Shown here: positions 43,472-52,479 of the stretch, in pieces
Layout: each line of letters opens with the position of its first letter
Numbering within the stretch: the stretch's first letter is position 1
DNA from: Anoxybacterium sp963668245
GTDB taxonomy: Bacteria > Bacillota > Clostridia > Peptostreptococcales > Anaerovoracaceae
Reading direction: 5' to 3'
NCBI GenBank assembly: GCA_963668245.2
Contig: OY764195.2
Span: 186,001-250,000, forward strand
DNA length: 64,000 bases
Program-made: the position numbers and the translations under genes
The notes under the pieces: generated by a model
The model's input: the letters and a program-made list of their open reading frames with translations, nothing else
The model's database searches: none
Told to the model about the DNA's origin: nothing

Positions 43472-44007
43472 ACAATCATTGAAACCTTTATTGAATCAGC
43501 AACTTGTTGATCTTTTAGACTAGCAACCAGTTGCAACGAAAATGCAATCGCAGTGCCTGGTCCTCTGGAAGTAATGAAATTCCCATCCACCACTACCGTG
43601 TCTTCGACATATACTGCTCCTGTCATATGTTGTTGAAAACCAGGATAACAGGTTACCTTCTTTCCCACCAGTAGAGATAGTTCACCCAAAACGCTTGGTG
43701 CGGCGCAAATAGCAGCTAACCACTTTCCCGTTTTAGCAAATTCCTTCAAAACAAGGGTAAGCCCTTCGTGTTTTCCTAAATTGGTAGTACCCGGCATTCC
43801 ACCAGGCAAAACAATCATTTCACAACTTTCATAATCAGTCTCTTGAAAAAGAACATCTGCATTTACATAAATGTTATGCGCGCCTCTGACCAAATTAGTT
43901 TCTTCTAATGAAACAGTCTGCACCTCAAGGTTTGCTCTTCGTAATACGTCTACAATGGTCAACGCTTCAATCTCTTCGAAGCCATCTGCTAATTGTACAT
44001 AAATCAT
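43468..44007 (-). CDS. DJ-1/PfpI family protein
   Basis: A protein of 179 residues with LPGGMPGTTNL and the nucleophile elbow AICAAPSVLG, carrying the conserved Cys, plus a C-terminal TSRGPGTAIAFSLQLV. The group includes deglycase-like and chaperone-like proteins. GAGGGGG lies upstream of the ATG. It is in a run with the PHP and DUF1461 genes. Confidence 0.88.
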   Translation of the reverse strand: MIYVQLADGFEEIEALTIVDVLRRANLEVQTVSLEETNLVRGAHNIYVNADVLFQETDYESCEMIVLPGGMPGTTNLGKHEGLTLVLKEFAKTGKWLAAICAAPSVLGELSLLVGKKVTCYPGFQQHMTGAVYVEDTVVVDGNFITSRGPGTAIAFSLQLVASLKDQQVADSIKVSMIV

Positions 44008-44041
44008 ATGAATCCCCCTCTATTTGCCAATATTCTCCGGA

Positions 44042-44704
44042 TTATTTCCAAAACATCCGCTTTGGTTTTGAAATTCTCCATGTGATGGAAGCCATTATAA
44101 CCATCAATACTGCAGATACAGCAGTATCTGCAATCAGGCTAATTTTAATAAAATGAGAAGTTATCATTCCGTTTAAAGCGCAGTCTGCCTGCATTGTTGT
44201 TGGAAAGATATGACGCCCTAACGAAACCCTGCATGATTCAATGATAAAGCAGCAGTACGTCACAATCTGCCCAAGAAGATAGACAAGGATGCTTAGTTTA
44301 AAGGCACTTCGCAGCTTGCTTTTTTCTTGGTTCCAAAGTAATATAATGTAACTAATCAAGACGATAGCCAATGCACCCAAACCAATGAAGAGACTTCGAT
44401 TTAATAACAATCTGTAATGCTGCATATTGTCAGCCTCTTCCCTAGTAAAAATAGGCTCACTTTGTTCTCTTGAATCAATCGGCAGTTGAAAATCAGAATC
44501 CCGATGCCTCATGAATTCAGACACAAACTGTCCTAATTCATCATCATTTATTCCCAGTTTTAGTTCCTTTGCTATTTGGTTATTATTAAATTCATATGTA
44601 TAAACATCTGGCATCCTCAGCGCAATATTGGCAGCTCCAAATACAGATACCGCTGGAATACAAAACCCAATTAGAAGTACTACGATAGTATTTAATATTT
44701 TCAT
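44042..44704 (-). CDS. TIGR01906/DUF1461 family membrane protein
   Basis: A protein of 220 residues with about four membrane helices: one at the N-terminus (VVLLIGFCIPAVSVFG), then three at about 110-210. The extracytoplasmic loop contains FTREEADNMQHYRLLL, which matches the family's conserved loop. The function is unknown. It is the first gene of a minus-strand run with the DJ-1 and PHP genes. Confidence 0.7.
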   Translation of the reverse strand: MKILNTIVVLLIGFCIPAVSVFGAANIALRMPDVYTYEFNNNQIAKELKLGINDDELGQFVSEFMRHRDSDFQLPIDSREQSEPIFTREEADNMQHYRLLLNRSLFIGLGALAIVLISYIILLWNQEKSKLRSAFKLSILVYLLGQIVTYCCFIIESCRVSLGRHIFPTTMQADCALNGMITSHFIKISLIADTAVSAVLMVIMASITWRISKPKRMFWK

Positions 44705-44771
44705 CCATTCACCTGCTATTTATATTTATCAAATTATACCAAGGTCTAAGAAATTCCCCTACCCATTTTTC

Positions 44772-44800
44772 TTGTGCTCTATACTACTATCATATAGAAT
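44772..44800 (+). promoter_or_regulatory. Candidate vegetative promoter of the MogA/MoaB gene
   Basis: TTGTGC (44772-44777) and TAGAAT (44795-44800) are separated by 17 bases, about 50 bases before the ATG. The match to consensus is fair. Confidence 0.6.
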
Positions 44801-44851
44801 ATTTATATAAATTCAAGTGATAATTTTATAGGAATACAAGGAGGCTTGATT

Positions 44852-45349
44852 ATGAACTACAAAGTCGGAATTATTACCGCAAGCGACAAAGGATTTCTTG
44901 GAGAGCGCAACGATTTAAGTGGCCCTGCAATCCAAATGATCCTAGATGGTTTTCCTCACTTTACAGTTAAAAAGTATGTTATTCTCCCAGATGAGCAAGA
45001 TATCATTTCAAACATGTTGTGTCAAATGATTGACCACGATGAAATCGATTTGGTTCTGACTACAGGAGGAACAGGCTTTTCTAAACGCGATGTTACACCT
45101 GAAGCAACTCTTTCTGTAATAGAAAAAAGAACACCTGGAATTCCAGAAGCCATGAGATATTTTTCCTTACAAATCACAGCAAGAGCCATGCTCTCCCGTG
45201 CGGAAGCTGGAATTCGGGGTAATGGCCTGATTGTAAATATGCCCGGCAGCCCAAAGGCGATTGAAGAAGTCTTAACTTATATACTTCCATCCATTGAACA
45301 CGGTCTTGAGATACTGCAAGGTATCAGTGCAGAATGTGCTCGATCATAA
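44852..45349 (+). CDS. MogA/MoaB family molybdenum cofactor biosynthesis protein
   Basis: A protein of 165 residues with the molybdopterin-binding fold motifs LVLTTGGTGFSKRDVTPEAT and VNMPGSPKAIEE. The family adenylates molybdopterin during cofactor formation. No other molybdenum cofactor gene is nearby. The ATG at 44852 is seven bases after AAGGAGG; a TTG two codons earlier overlaps that spacing. Whether it is MogA or MoaB cannot be told from the sequence. Confidence 0.9.
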   Translation: MNYKVGIITASDKGFLGERNDLSGPAIQMILDGFPHFTVKKYVILPDEQDIISNMLCQMIDHDEIDLVLTTGGTGFSKRDVTPEATLSVIEKRTPGIPEAMRYFSLQITARAMLSRAEAGIRGNGLIVNMPGSPKAIEEVLTYILPSIEHGLEILQGISAECARS

Positions 45350-45403
45350 ATGCAATTGCCCGCAAGTTCCAATACAACAGGGCATGCGGGCAATTGCATC
45401 TTT
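45350..45403. terminator. Terminator between the MogA/MoaB gene and the transporter operon
   Basis: ATGCAATTGCCCGCA (45350-45364) and TGCGGGCAATTGCAT (45385-45399) form a perfect 15-bp stem with a 20-base loop, followed by CTTTT. It lies between converging genes. Confidence 0.85.
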
Positions 45404-45417
45404 TATATTTTTCTTAA

Positions 45418-46344
45418 TTAACGTTCTTCTCTAAAATATGGAATGCTAAGGTCGGCTGGCCCCATATCTTCCTTTTTATTTTTTCTTGTGCTAAGAATTA
45501 CAATAATAATGGTAGCCGCATACGGAACCATATCAACAATATACTGTGATACATGAATCCCCATACTTTGAAGTCGATACCCAAGTATACTCAATCCACC
45601 AAACAAAAAAGCTCCTAGCAGTGCCTTTGACGGCTTCCAAGATGCAAAAATAACCAGTGCAACCGCAATCCAGCCACGTCCAGCCACAACATCTTCTTGC
45701 CACACAGGAATGGTTACAAGAGACATGTAGGCACCACCTAATCCGCAAAGTGCACCCCCCACAATGATGTGAATATACTTGTATGCCATCACATTAATTC
45801 CAGAAGCATCTGCTGCAGCGGCATTTTCTCCAACCGCCTTTAAGTTCAAACCCATTTTTGTCTTCCATAGATAAACAGAAGCAAGGGCTGTTACCAAGTA
45901 TGCAAAATATATGAAGATATCTTGTTGAAATAACATCGGCCCTAAGATGGGAATTTGTTCTAGTAAGGGAATATTCATTCTAACAAAAGCAACCTTTACT
46001 GTTGCAGGTGCAGGAGTTCCCATAAAACTCTTTCCGACAAAGCTAGCAAAACCGCTTCCAAAAATCGTTAGTGTTAGTCCCGTCACAACTTGATTCGCAC
46101 GTAATGTAACGGTCAGGATAGCAAATACCCCAGCACCGACCGCACCAGCCCCAATTGCTCCCAGCACTGCTAAAAACGGATTTCCCGTCCATAACCCTAC
46201 CGCAAATCCCATAACGGCGCCCATCAGCATCATTCCCTCGACTCCAAGGTTTAGGTTTCCTGCTTTTTCTGTAATCAATTCACCTAGGGTTGCAAAAAGT
46301 AACGGTGTTCCGGCTACTACTGCAGCCGCTAAAAATGCTGCCAT
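45418..46344 (-). CDS. Nucleoside/purine ABC transporter permease (NupQ-like)
   Basis: A protein of 308 residues with about nine hydrophobic helices of the branched-chain/nucleoside permease family (BPD_transp_2), with KAGNLNLGVEGMMLMGAVMGF early and AVGENAAAADASGINV in the cytoplasmic loop that couples to the ATPase. It starts directly after the stop of the partner permease. Last gene of the operon. Confidence 0.9.
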   Translation of the reverse strand: MAAFLAAAVVAGTPLLFATLGELITEKAGNLNLGVEGMMLMGAVMGFAVGLWTGNPFLAVLGAIGAGAVGAGVFAILTVTLRANQVVTGLTLTIFGSGFASFVGKSFMGTPAPATVKVAFVRMNIPLLEQIPILGPMLFQQDIFIYFAYLVTALASVYLWKTKMGLNLKAVGENAAAADASGINVMAYKYIHIIVGGALCGLGGAYMSLVTIPVWQEDVVAGRGWIAVALVIFASWKPSKALLGAFLFGGLSILGYRLQSMGIHVSQYIVDMVPYAATIIIVILSTRKNKKEDMGPADLSIPYFREER

Positions 46345-47418
46345 TTATTTTACCTCCTTTTGAAAAGGATTCATCGTGAGAGAAACTTTGTACTGCAGGA
46401 AAAATTCACTACCCAATACAAAGAATAGAATAATTCCCTGTATCATGTCGGCAACCGCTGATGGTACAGACATTGCAATTTGCAAATACGCACCACCCTG
46501 AATTAGAATCGCAAATGCAACACATACAACAAGAATCACTGGTGCGGATAATCTTCCAAGCCAAGTGGTTATGATTGCGGTGAACCCATATCCCCCCGAA
46601 AGGGAAGATGTAAGTGTTTTCTCAATTGCCGAAGCTTGAATCATACCAGTAAGCCCACAAAGTCCACCAGAAATCAGCATGGATGTAATAATAATTGCAT
46701 GAATGTTCATTCCCGCATATCGTGCTGTTTCAATACTTTCACCGACTACAGTAATTTCAAATCCTTTTTTTGTGTGATTGATAAATACATATACAAGTCC
46801 GGTGGCAATCAACGCGATTAACCATCCAATATGAACGCCGAAAAGCGATGGAAGAACTGCATTCGGTTCAAAATTGGCAATTTTAGGGAAACCCTGAGAT
46901 GCTGGATCCTTCCATGGACCATATTGAAGGTAGGTAACCCATTTAATCGCAATATAATTCATCATCAATGTAAATATGGTTTCGTTTGTACCAAATTTCG
47001 CTTTGAAAATGGCTGGTATAAAGGCCCAAATCCCCCCAGAAATCATTGCTGTCAACATCATGGCAAATAAAACAATGCTCGTCGGCATCGTCGCTGGCAC
47101 ATGTAATGCGACAAAGGAAGCACCAAACGCTCCCATCATAATCTGCCCTTCGCCGCCGATATTCCAAAACTTCATTTTAAACGCAACCAATATTCCCAAA
47201 GATGTAATTAGCAACGGAACCGCTTTTACAATCGTTTGCTCAATTCTCATCTCAGTGCCTAATGCGCCTAATACAATCTGATGGAATACGGTAATTGGAT
47301 TAAATCCCAAAACTAAAATGACTACGCCAGCGCTAACCAATGAAAAAAGAATTGCAATGGCACGAATAAATATTTCCTGTTTTTTAGGAAGCTCTGCGCG
47401 TTTTGTTATTCGAATCAT
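46345..47418 (-). CDS. Nucleoside/purine ABC transporter permease (NupP-like)
   Basis: A protein of 357 residues with about ten membrane segments of the same permease family. Markers are KMKFWNIGGEGQIMMGAFGAS and the coupling-loop VVGESIETARYAGMN. It overlaps the ATPase gene by four bases. Together with the 308-residue permease it should form a heterodimeric channel. Confidence 0.9.
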   Translation of the reverse strand: MIRITKRAELPKKQEIFIRAIAILFSLVSAGVVILVLGFNPITVFHQIVLGALGTEMRIEQTIVKAVPLLITSLGILVAFKMKFWNIGGEGQIMMGAFGASFVALHVPATMPTSIVLFAMMLTAMISGGIWAFIPAIFKAKFGTNETIFTLMMNYIAIKWVTYLQYGPWKDPASQGFPKIANFEPNAVLPSLFGVHIGWLIALIATGLVYVFINHTKKGFEITVVGESIETARYAGMNIHAIIITSMLISGGLCGLTGMIQASAIEKTLTSSLSGGYGFTAIITTWLGRLSAPVILVVCVAFAILIQGGAYLQIAMSVPSAVADMIQGIILFFVLGSEFFLQYKVSLTMNPFQKEVK

Positions 47419-48938
47419 CCTTGAGCCTCCTGTTCAATACTACCACCGGTCATCAATAGACCGATTTCCTCTTTGGATACAGCAGAAGGATCTACAATCC
47501 CAGTGATTTTTCCATTACACAAAACCATAATCCGGTCGCAGAGATCTATCAGCACATCTAAATCCTCCCCAATAAACAGAACTCCGACTCCCTTTTCCTT
47601 CTGTTCATTCAACAAGTCGTAGATTTTATAGGAAGCACCAATGTCAAGCCCTCTAACTGGATATGCTGTGATTAATACTTTTGGATTGGAATCAATTTCC
47701 CTTCCGAGTAAAACTTTCTGAATATTTCCACCAGATAGCTTCTTCACTTCGGTATAAATATTTGGCGTTGAAACATCCAATTTTTTTACAATTTTTTCTG
47801 CTTTTTCTCTGCATGCCGCTCGTTTTAAAAACACACCTGATTGACTCTGATAATCTTTTAAAACAATGTTGTGGACAATATCCATTGTTCCAACTAGTCC
47901 CATTCCAAGTCGATCCTCCGGAATGAATCCCATTCGAATTCCAAGCCGAATGATATCCCTTGGCGTTTTTCCAACGATGTTATCGCCTTCAAAGAAAATC
48001 CTACCTTTTTCAGACGGAATCAAACCGGCGATGGTTTCACAAAGTTCTTTTTGCCCACTCCCAGCTACACCAGCTACCCCAAGTATTTCACCGCCATATA
48101 GGGTGAAAGTAACATCCTCTAACGCGTGCTTTTTTTCATTATCTATTACATGAACGCCATCCACCTCTAACAAAGGTTTCTTATCAACACTTGTTTTCTT
48201 CTCTATCGCTAGGTCAACTTTTTTTCCTACCATCATTTCAATCAGGTTCGGCACTGCAACTTGCTTGGTTTCAACCGTTTCAATTGACTTGCCTTTTCGA
48301 AGAACTGTTATTCTATCACTGATTTCCATTACTTCATTTAGCTTATGCGTAATAATTACAACTGCACAGCCCTGTTCTTTCATATTGTGTATAATATGAA
48401 ATAGCTTCTTGATTTCTTGTGGTGTTAAAACTGCAGTTGGCTCATCCATAATCAAGATCTTTGCTCCACGGTAAAGAACTTTAATAATCTCTAATGTTTG
48501 TTTTTCACCGACAGACATCTCATAGACCTTTTTATCCGGGTTAATATCTAATCCATACTGGTCAGATATCGCCTTAACTTTTCGGGTTAATTCTTTATTC
48601 TTCGTAAAGAGGCCACCCTTTTCACCCAAAACAATATTCTCTTTTGCTGATAATACATCGACCAACTTAAAATGCTGGTGAATCATTCCGATTCCCAGTT
48701 CGATAGAATCCTTTGGTGAAGTAAAGCGAACTTCATTTCCCTGTATAAAAATAGAACCGCTGTCGGGGCTATAAATCCCCGACAGCATATTCATCAAAGT
48801 ACTTTTACCGGCGCCATTTTCTCCTAGGAGAGCATGTACTTCGCCATTATATACAGTTAAGTTCACATCTTCATTGGCTTTAATCACCCCAAAGGTTTTG
48901 GAGATATTCTCCATCTTTATTGCAATATTTGATTGCAT
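47415..48938 (-). CDS. Nucleoside/purine ABC transporter ATP-binding protein (NupO-like)
   Basis: A protein of 507 residues with two ABC domains. The first has Walker A GENGAGKST, signature MSVGEKQTLEI and Walker B ILIMDEPTAVL. The second has a degenerate Walker A (GVAGSGQKEL) with signature LSGGNIQKV, typical of the sugar/nucleoside-type double ATPases. It powers both permeases. GGAGG precedes the ATG. It lies 44 bases after the lipoprotein gene. Confidence 0.94.
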   Translation of the reverse strand: MQSNIAIKMENISKTFGVIKANEDVNLTVYNGEVHALLGENGAGKSTLMNMLSGIYSPDSGSIFIQGNEVRFTSPKDSIELGIGMIHQHFKLVDVLSAKENIVLGEKGGLFTKNKELTRKVKAISDQYGLDINPDKKVYEMSVGEKQTLEIIKVLYRGAKILIMDEPTAVLTPQEIKKLFHIIHNMKEQGCAVVIITHKLNEVMEISDRITVLRKGKSIETVETKQVAVPNLIEMMVGKKVDLAIEKKTSVDKKPLLEVDGVHVIDNEKKHALEDVTFTLYGGEILGVAGVAGSGQKELCETIAGLIPSEKGRIFFEGDNIVGKTPRDIIRLGIRMGFIPEDRLGMGLVGTMDIVHNIVLKDYQSQSGVFLKRAACREKAEKIVKKLDVSTPNIYTEVKKLSGGNIQKVLLGREIDSNPKVLITAYPVRGLDIGASYKIYDLLNEQKEKGVGVLFIGEDLDVLIDLCDRIMVLCNGKITGIVDPSAVSKEEIGLLMTGGSIEQEAQG

Positions 48939-48982
48939 TGAAAGCCCTCCAGATGTTTTTGGTTTGTTTTATAAATGATTTA

Positions 48983-50098
48983 CTACTGAGATACGCCTGT
49001 TGCACCATCTACTAGATATGTAATCTGCCAGATTCCAGCTCTATCAAGAGTAGTTCCTTCTGGAACAACAACGTTTCCTTCACTATCTTTAATTGGACCT
49101 GCAAAAATTGACAATTCTCCGGATTCAATTTTTGCTTTAGCTTCTTCAACTTTTGTCTGAACATCAGCAGGAACAAGATCAGACATATCAGCAATGCCAA
49201 CATATCCATCTTTTAGATTTCCGTAGTAGCTTTCTGGTGTCCATGTTCCATCAAGAATGGCCTGAACCGCTTTAATATAGAATACTTCATGATGCCAGAT
49301 TGGAGCAGTTAAGAACGCCTTTGGAGCTGCATCTCTGCTGTCCATGTTGTATCCAATTGCGTATGCGCCTGCTGCTTCAGCCGCAATCTGCGGACCAGTC
49401 GTATCACAATGTTGTGCTAAAACATCACACCCCTGTGCCAATAATGCTTCTGCAGCTGCCTTTTCGTTAGCTGCATCAACCCATGCATTGGTATATACAA
49501 CTTTCACTTCTACATCAGGATTTACGGATTGTGCACCTAAAGTAAATGCATCCACACCAATTAGAATTTCTGTATAAGGAAACGCTGCAACATATCCAAT
49601 TTTGTTTGATGTAGTCATCATACCAGCAACGATTCCAGAAAGGTATCTTGGTTCTTCCATAGCCCCAAAATAGTTTCCAAAGTTTGTATCATTCATTTTA
49701 TTTCCTGAGAAATGTATGAATTTTACGTCTGGGTATTGAGTTGCAAGCTCATCCAAAGTATCCATATAACCATAGCTTGTTCCGATAATAACAGATGCTC
49801 CTTGGTCAATCATATTGACAGCAGCACTTTCAACCGCTTGCTTTTCTTCAGAAACATTTTCAGCAGTTAATGTTTTTACCTTGCCCTGGAAATGGTCTTC
49901 CATAGCCTGCCTACCTCTGTCCTGTGCTTCAGAGAAACCACCGTCATGTGCAGGTCCAATATAGATAAAGCCTACTGTTAGTTCTGCTTGATCTGCTGTT
50001 GCCGCAGCATCATCGGATTCGCTTGCTGCGCCGCCACATCCGACAAAAGCGGACATAACGAGAGCTAGTACAAGAATCAATCCTAAAAACTTTTTCAT
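48983..50098 (-). CDS. BMP-family substrate-binding lipoprotein (NupN-like)
   Basis: A protein of 371 residues. A signal peptide with lipobox FVGC (near residue 20) is followed by a Ser/Asp/Ala-rich linker and the BMP fold (VGFIYIGPAHDGGFSEAQDRG, quoted in part). BMP proteins bind purine nucleosides or related compounds. The ATG at 50098 follows GGAGGAG by nine bases and gives a proper signal peptide. It has its own candidate promoter and probably receives some readthrough from xpt. Confidence 0.92.
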   Translation of the reverse strand: MKKFLGLILVLALVMSAFVGCGGAASESDDAAATADQAELTVGFIYIGPAHDGGFSEAQDRGRQAMEDHFQGKVKTLTAENVSEEKQAVESAAVNMIDQGASVIIGTSYGYMDTLDELATQYPDVKFIHFSGNKMNDTNFGNYFGAMEEPRYLSGIVAGMMTTSNKIGYVAAFPYTEILIGVDAFTLGAQSVNPDVEVKVVYTNAWVDAANEKAAAEALLAQGCDVLAQHCDTTGPQIAAEAAGAYAIGYNMDSRDAAPKAFLTAPIWHHEVFYIKAVQAILDGTWTPESYYGNLKDGYVGIADMSDLVPADVQTKVEEAKAKIESGELSIFAGPIKDSEGNVVVPEGTTLDRAGIWQITYLVDGATGVSQ

Positions 50099-50159
50099 AC
50101 TTTCATTCTCCTCCATGCTTGTTGACCCAATCGAATCAAACTAATAAAATATATACCTT

Positions 50160-50189
50160 ATTATATGCTTTATTACTACCGTTCGTAAA
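50160..50189 (-). promoter_or_regulatory. Candidate promoter of the BMP transporter operon with overlapping inverted repeat
   Basis: On the minus strand TTTACG (50189-50184) and TATAAT (50165-50160) are 18 bases apart. An inverted repeat, TTCGT (50182-50186) with ACGAA (50199-50203), overlaps the -35 region and could be an operator. Some resemblance to purine-regulator boxes (CGAA cores) exists but is not close. Confidence 0.55.
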
Positions 50190-50222
50190 GAGAAAAGAAC
50201 GAATATACCCGATTATCTGAGT

Positions 50223-50257
50223 TAAAAAAAACAGATTGTTCGCAATAGTGCGTACAA
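50223..50257 (-). terminator. Candidate terminator or attenuator downstream of xpt
   Basis: On the minus strand, TTGT/ACAA and CGC/GCG arms (50236-50257, one T-T mismatch) are followed four bases later by eight T residues (50230-50223). The stem is short, so termination is probably partial. Confidence 0.5.
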
Positions 50258-50300
50258 TAAAGATGCATACCAGTTACATCGTTCGAATTTTAACATTTCT

Positions 50301-50873
50301 CTATAAGAACTGTATTTGACCATTTTGAATCATCTGAATGATTGCCAATGATTCCACACGATACCCCGCTTCTTTTAATTTCTGACTTCCCCCTTGAAAT
50401 CTTTTTTCAATCACAGCACCAATGCCAATCACTTCCGCATTGGCCTGACGAACCAAATCAATTAATCCAAGGGCCGCTTCACCATGAGCCAAAAAATCAT
50501 CTATAATCAAAACTTTATCATCACTGTTTAAAAAACGTTCCGAAACACGCACTACAGAACTGGTTCCCTTTGTAAACGACTTTACTTCGGCACTATAAAA
50601 TCCTTCCGTTAAAGTATTGGGAGAGGTCTTCTTAGCAAATACAACCGGGATATTCCCAAAATGCATTGCTGTTAGACACGCAACAGCTATTCCTGATGCT
50701 TCAACGGTTAGTATCTTATTGATACCGCCATCTTTGAAGCGTTCATAAAACTCTGCCCCAATTTGATATAATAGGTTAACATCAATTTGATGGTTTAAAA
50801 AAGAATCTACCTTAACAATTTCAGTGCCAATAGCCACACCATCTTCGATTATTTTATCTTTTAACGCCTTCAT
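50301..50873 (-). CDS. xpt: Xanthine phosphoribosyltransferase
   Basis: A protein of 190 residues of the type I phosphoribosyltransferase family, with the PRPP loop VLIIDDFLAHGEAALGL and the xpt-type start MKALKDKIIEDGV. VEASGIAVACLTA and FAKKTSPNTL match the family. It converts xanthine and PRPP to XMP. Standing before a purine-type importer, it completes uptake and salvage. GGAGG precedes the ATG. No guanine riboswitch is visible in the short leader. Confidence 0.94.
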   Translation of the reverse strand: MKALKDKIIEDGVAIGTEIVKVDSFLNHQIDVNLLYQIGAEFYERFKDGGINKILTVEASGIAVACLTAMHFGNIPVVFAKKTSPNTLTEGFYSAEVKSFTKGTSSVVRVSERFLNSDDKVLIIDDFLAHGEAALGLIDLVRQANAEVIGIGAVIEKRFQGGSQKLKEAGYRVESLAIIQMIQNGQIQFL

Positions 50874-50941
50874 CTAATCCTCCAGCTCATTTTTGACTTT
50901 ACAACATTTATTTTCATCTCCCCTGTCAAAGGAACACATAT

Positions 50942-50970
50942 ATTCTACAAAAAAAGCAATTTAAAAGCAA
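50942..50970 (-). promoter_or_regulatory. Candidate vegetative promoter of xpt
   Basis: TTGCTT (50970-50965) and TAGAAT (50947-50942) on the minus strand are 17 bases apart, leaving a leader of about 65 bases before the xpt ATG. Confidence 0.65.
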
Positions 50971-51085
50971 GAATTAAGTCAAGAGTATTACGTAAAACGA
51001 CTGGAATATTATCCCTCAGTCTGTGAATAAATAAATAAAACTAGGGTATCAATAAAAAAGAATAACCATTCAAGGAGGAAATATC

Positions 51086-51598
51086 ATGCTAAAAAAAGAA
51101 GTTGCAGAATTAATCAATCGTCAGATTAACCGAGAGTTTTACTCTTCGTATTTTTATTTAGATATCGCTAATTTTTATGAAAACAAAAGTCTAAAGGGTT
51201 TTGCCAATTGGTTTAGAGTACAAGCTCAAGAAGAAAGGGATCACGCTCTTTTGTTTGTAGATTATATGCATAACAGTAGCGAAACAGTCCATCTTTATGC
51301 CATCGATGCTCCCAATCAGACATTCCCTGATTTTAAAGAACCACTTCTTGCTACCTTTGCACACGAGCAGTTCGTTACTGGATCAATCAATGAAATATAT
51401 GCGGAAGCAATGAAGCAAAATGATTTTAGGACACAGCAATTCTTAAACTGGTTTGTAAACGAACAGGGTGAGGAAGAAAAAAATACACAAGAAATCATAG
51501 ATCGTTATGATCTTTTTGGTTATGATGCCAAGAGTTTATATCTTTTAGATGCAGAGCTGGCTGCAAGAATTTATGCTCCTCCAACCTTAACATTATAA
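51086..51598 (+). CDS. Ferritin
   Basis: A 170-residue four-helix ferritin. The ferroxidase ligands are visible in NREFYSSYFYLDIANFYE and VQAQEERDHALLF, plus EQFVTGSINEI and NEQGEEEKN. It stores iron as ferric mineral and detoxifies ferrous iron. AAGGAGG is upstream of the ATG. Next comes a terminator and then a hemerythrin on the opposite strand. Confidence 0.95.
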   Translation: MLKKEVAELINRQINREFYSSYFYLDIANFYENKSLKGFANWFRVQAQEERDHALLFVDYMHNSSETVHLYAIDAPNQTFPDFKEPLLATFAHEQFVTGSINEIYAEAMKQNDFRTQQFLNWFVNEQGEEEKNTQEIIDRYDLFGYDAKSLYLLDAELAARIYAPPTLTL

Positions 51599-51631
51599 AT
51601 ATTCCAAAGCAAACAACCTCCTAGTCAAATT

Positions 51632-51678
51632 AATGAAAAACCGCACTCTGATCAGCCAACTGAGTGCGGTTTTTCATT
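51632..51678. terminator. Bidirectional terminator between ferritin and hemerythrin genes
   Basis: AATGAAAAACCGCACTC (51632-51648) pairs with GAGTGCGGTTTTTCATT (51662-51678) around a 13-base loop. A-rich and T-rich flanks serve both strands. Confidence 0.9.
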
Positions 51679-51698
51679 GAATTCTATTAGAATTAATT

Positions 51699-52115
51699 TT
51701 ATTCTATCCCTTTTTCTTTTGCATAAGCTACAACTTTTTGGTCATCAGACAAGACATGATTGATCAACCAGGTTACGAGCTTTCCTGCAAACTGTTGTAA
51801 GATAATTTCCTTATACGCTTCTTGTTCAAGGCGTTGCTCCATGTTTTCTATGTATTCTACCATTTCACGATGTAATTCCACATGTTCCAACGCCTCTGGA
51901 TATCCAATCGTTTCATGGTACGCTTCTTCATCTCGAAAATGAATTACAACATAGTCTTTCATATATTCCATAGTTTTTTTTACTTTTTCAATTTTTTCTA
52001 GCCATTCTCCCTCAGTCCGAACTGTATCTACAAAATCAGAAATACGCCCAAAAAGTTCTTCATGTTGTGTATCAATTTGAGGGATTCCTATTTTATATTC
52101 ATCTTTCCAAATCAT
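51699..52115 (-). CDS. Bacteriohemerythrin
   Basis: A protein of 138 residues with the diiron ligands of hemerythrin: His18 in IDTQHEEL, the HFRDEE pair (His, Glu), HVELH, and the C-terminal NHVLSDD (His, Asp). It binds oxygen reversibly. In an anaerobe it may sense, scavenge or deliver oxygen. It is near ferritin and a nitroreductase. Confidence 0.95.
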   Translation of the reverse strand: MIWKDEYKIGIPQIDTQHEELFGRISDFVDTVRTEGEWLEKIEKVKKTMEYMKDYVVIHFRDEEAYHETIGYPEALEHVELHREMVEYIENMEQRLEQEAYKEIILQQFAGKLVTWLINHVLSDDQKVVAYAKEKGIE

Positions 52116-52240
52116 AAGACAATTCCTTTCCTAAATGCAATGGAGTGTTGGCTTCTACTAGTTCAATTATACACCAAAACAATATTCTAAAACAACTTCT
52201 CCTTGATATTTTGGAAATATTTCGAATATGGGCATAAGGC

Positions 52241-52269
52241 TTGTCAATAATTTAACAGTGAGATATAAT
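52241..52269 (+). promoter_or_regulatory. Strong vegetative promoter of the 60-residue orphan gene
   Basis: TTGTCA (52241-52246), 17 bases, then TATAAT (52264-52269): -10 perfect and -35 five of six. Transcription would start near 52276, so translation must begin at the ATG at 52297, not further upstream. Confidence 0.85.
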
Positions 52270-52296
52270 GTGGCTGATGAAAGGACGGTTCCAATC

Positions 52297-52479
52297 ATGT
52301 TAGAAAAAAAATTATCAAAAGCAATTGATGTTGTAAATGGATTTTTATCCAGAAATCAAATCCCTTGCACTGACCAAAGCAAGGATGTTATGAGAAGTGT
52401 TTTAGGTGGCAGTTCCACCTTTGAGAACGTATTCGACCATACCCTTCATGCAGAAAAACAATCATTGGATCAAAAATAA
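52297..52479 (+). CDS. Small uncharacterised protein, 60 residues
   Basis: Starts MLEKKLSKAIDVVNGFLSRNQ; helical N-terminal half, one Cys (IPCTDQ), then a Ser/Thr/His-bearing C-terminal half. No family was recognised. AAAGGA lies 11 bases before the ATG. The promoter immediately upstream and the terminator overlapping the stop make it a compact monocistronic unit. It stands between hemerythrin and nitroreductase genes, so a stress role is conceivable but unsupported. Confidence 0.65.
   Translation: MLEKKLSKAIDVVNGFLSRNQIPCTDQSKDVMRSVLGGSSTFENVFDHTLHAEKQSLDQK

Noticed and set aside
50182..50203. PurR box assignment for the TTCGT/ACGAA repeat
   Set aside because: The CGAA cores match but the flanks fit the known consensus poorly, so only an inverted repeat is claimed.
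50874..51085. Guanine riboswitch upstream of xpt
   Set aside because: The conserved purine-aptamer loops are absent, and the promoter leaves only about 65 bases of leader.
52228..52296. Longer version of the orphan gene starting at 52228
   Set aside because: This start lies upstream of the strong promoter at 52241-52269 and has no ribosome site.
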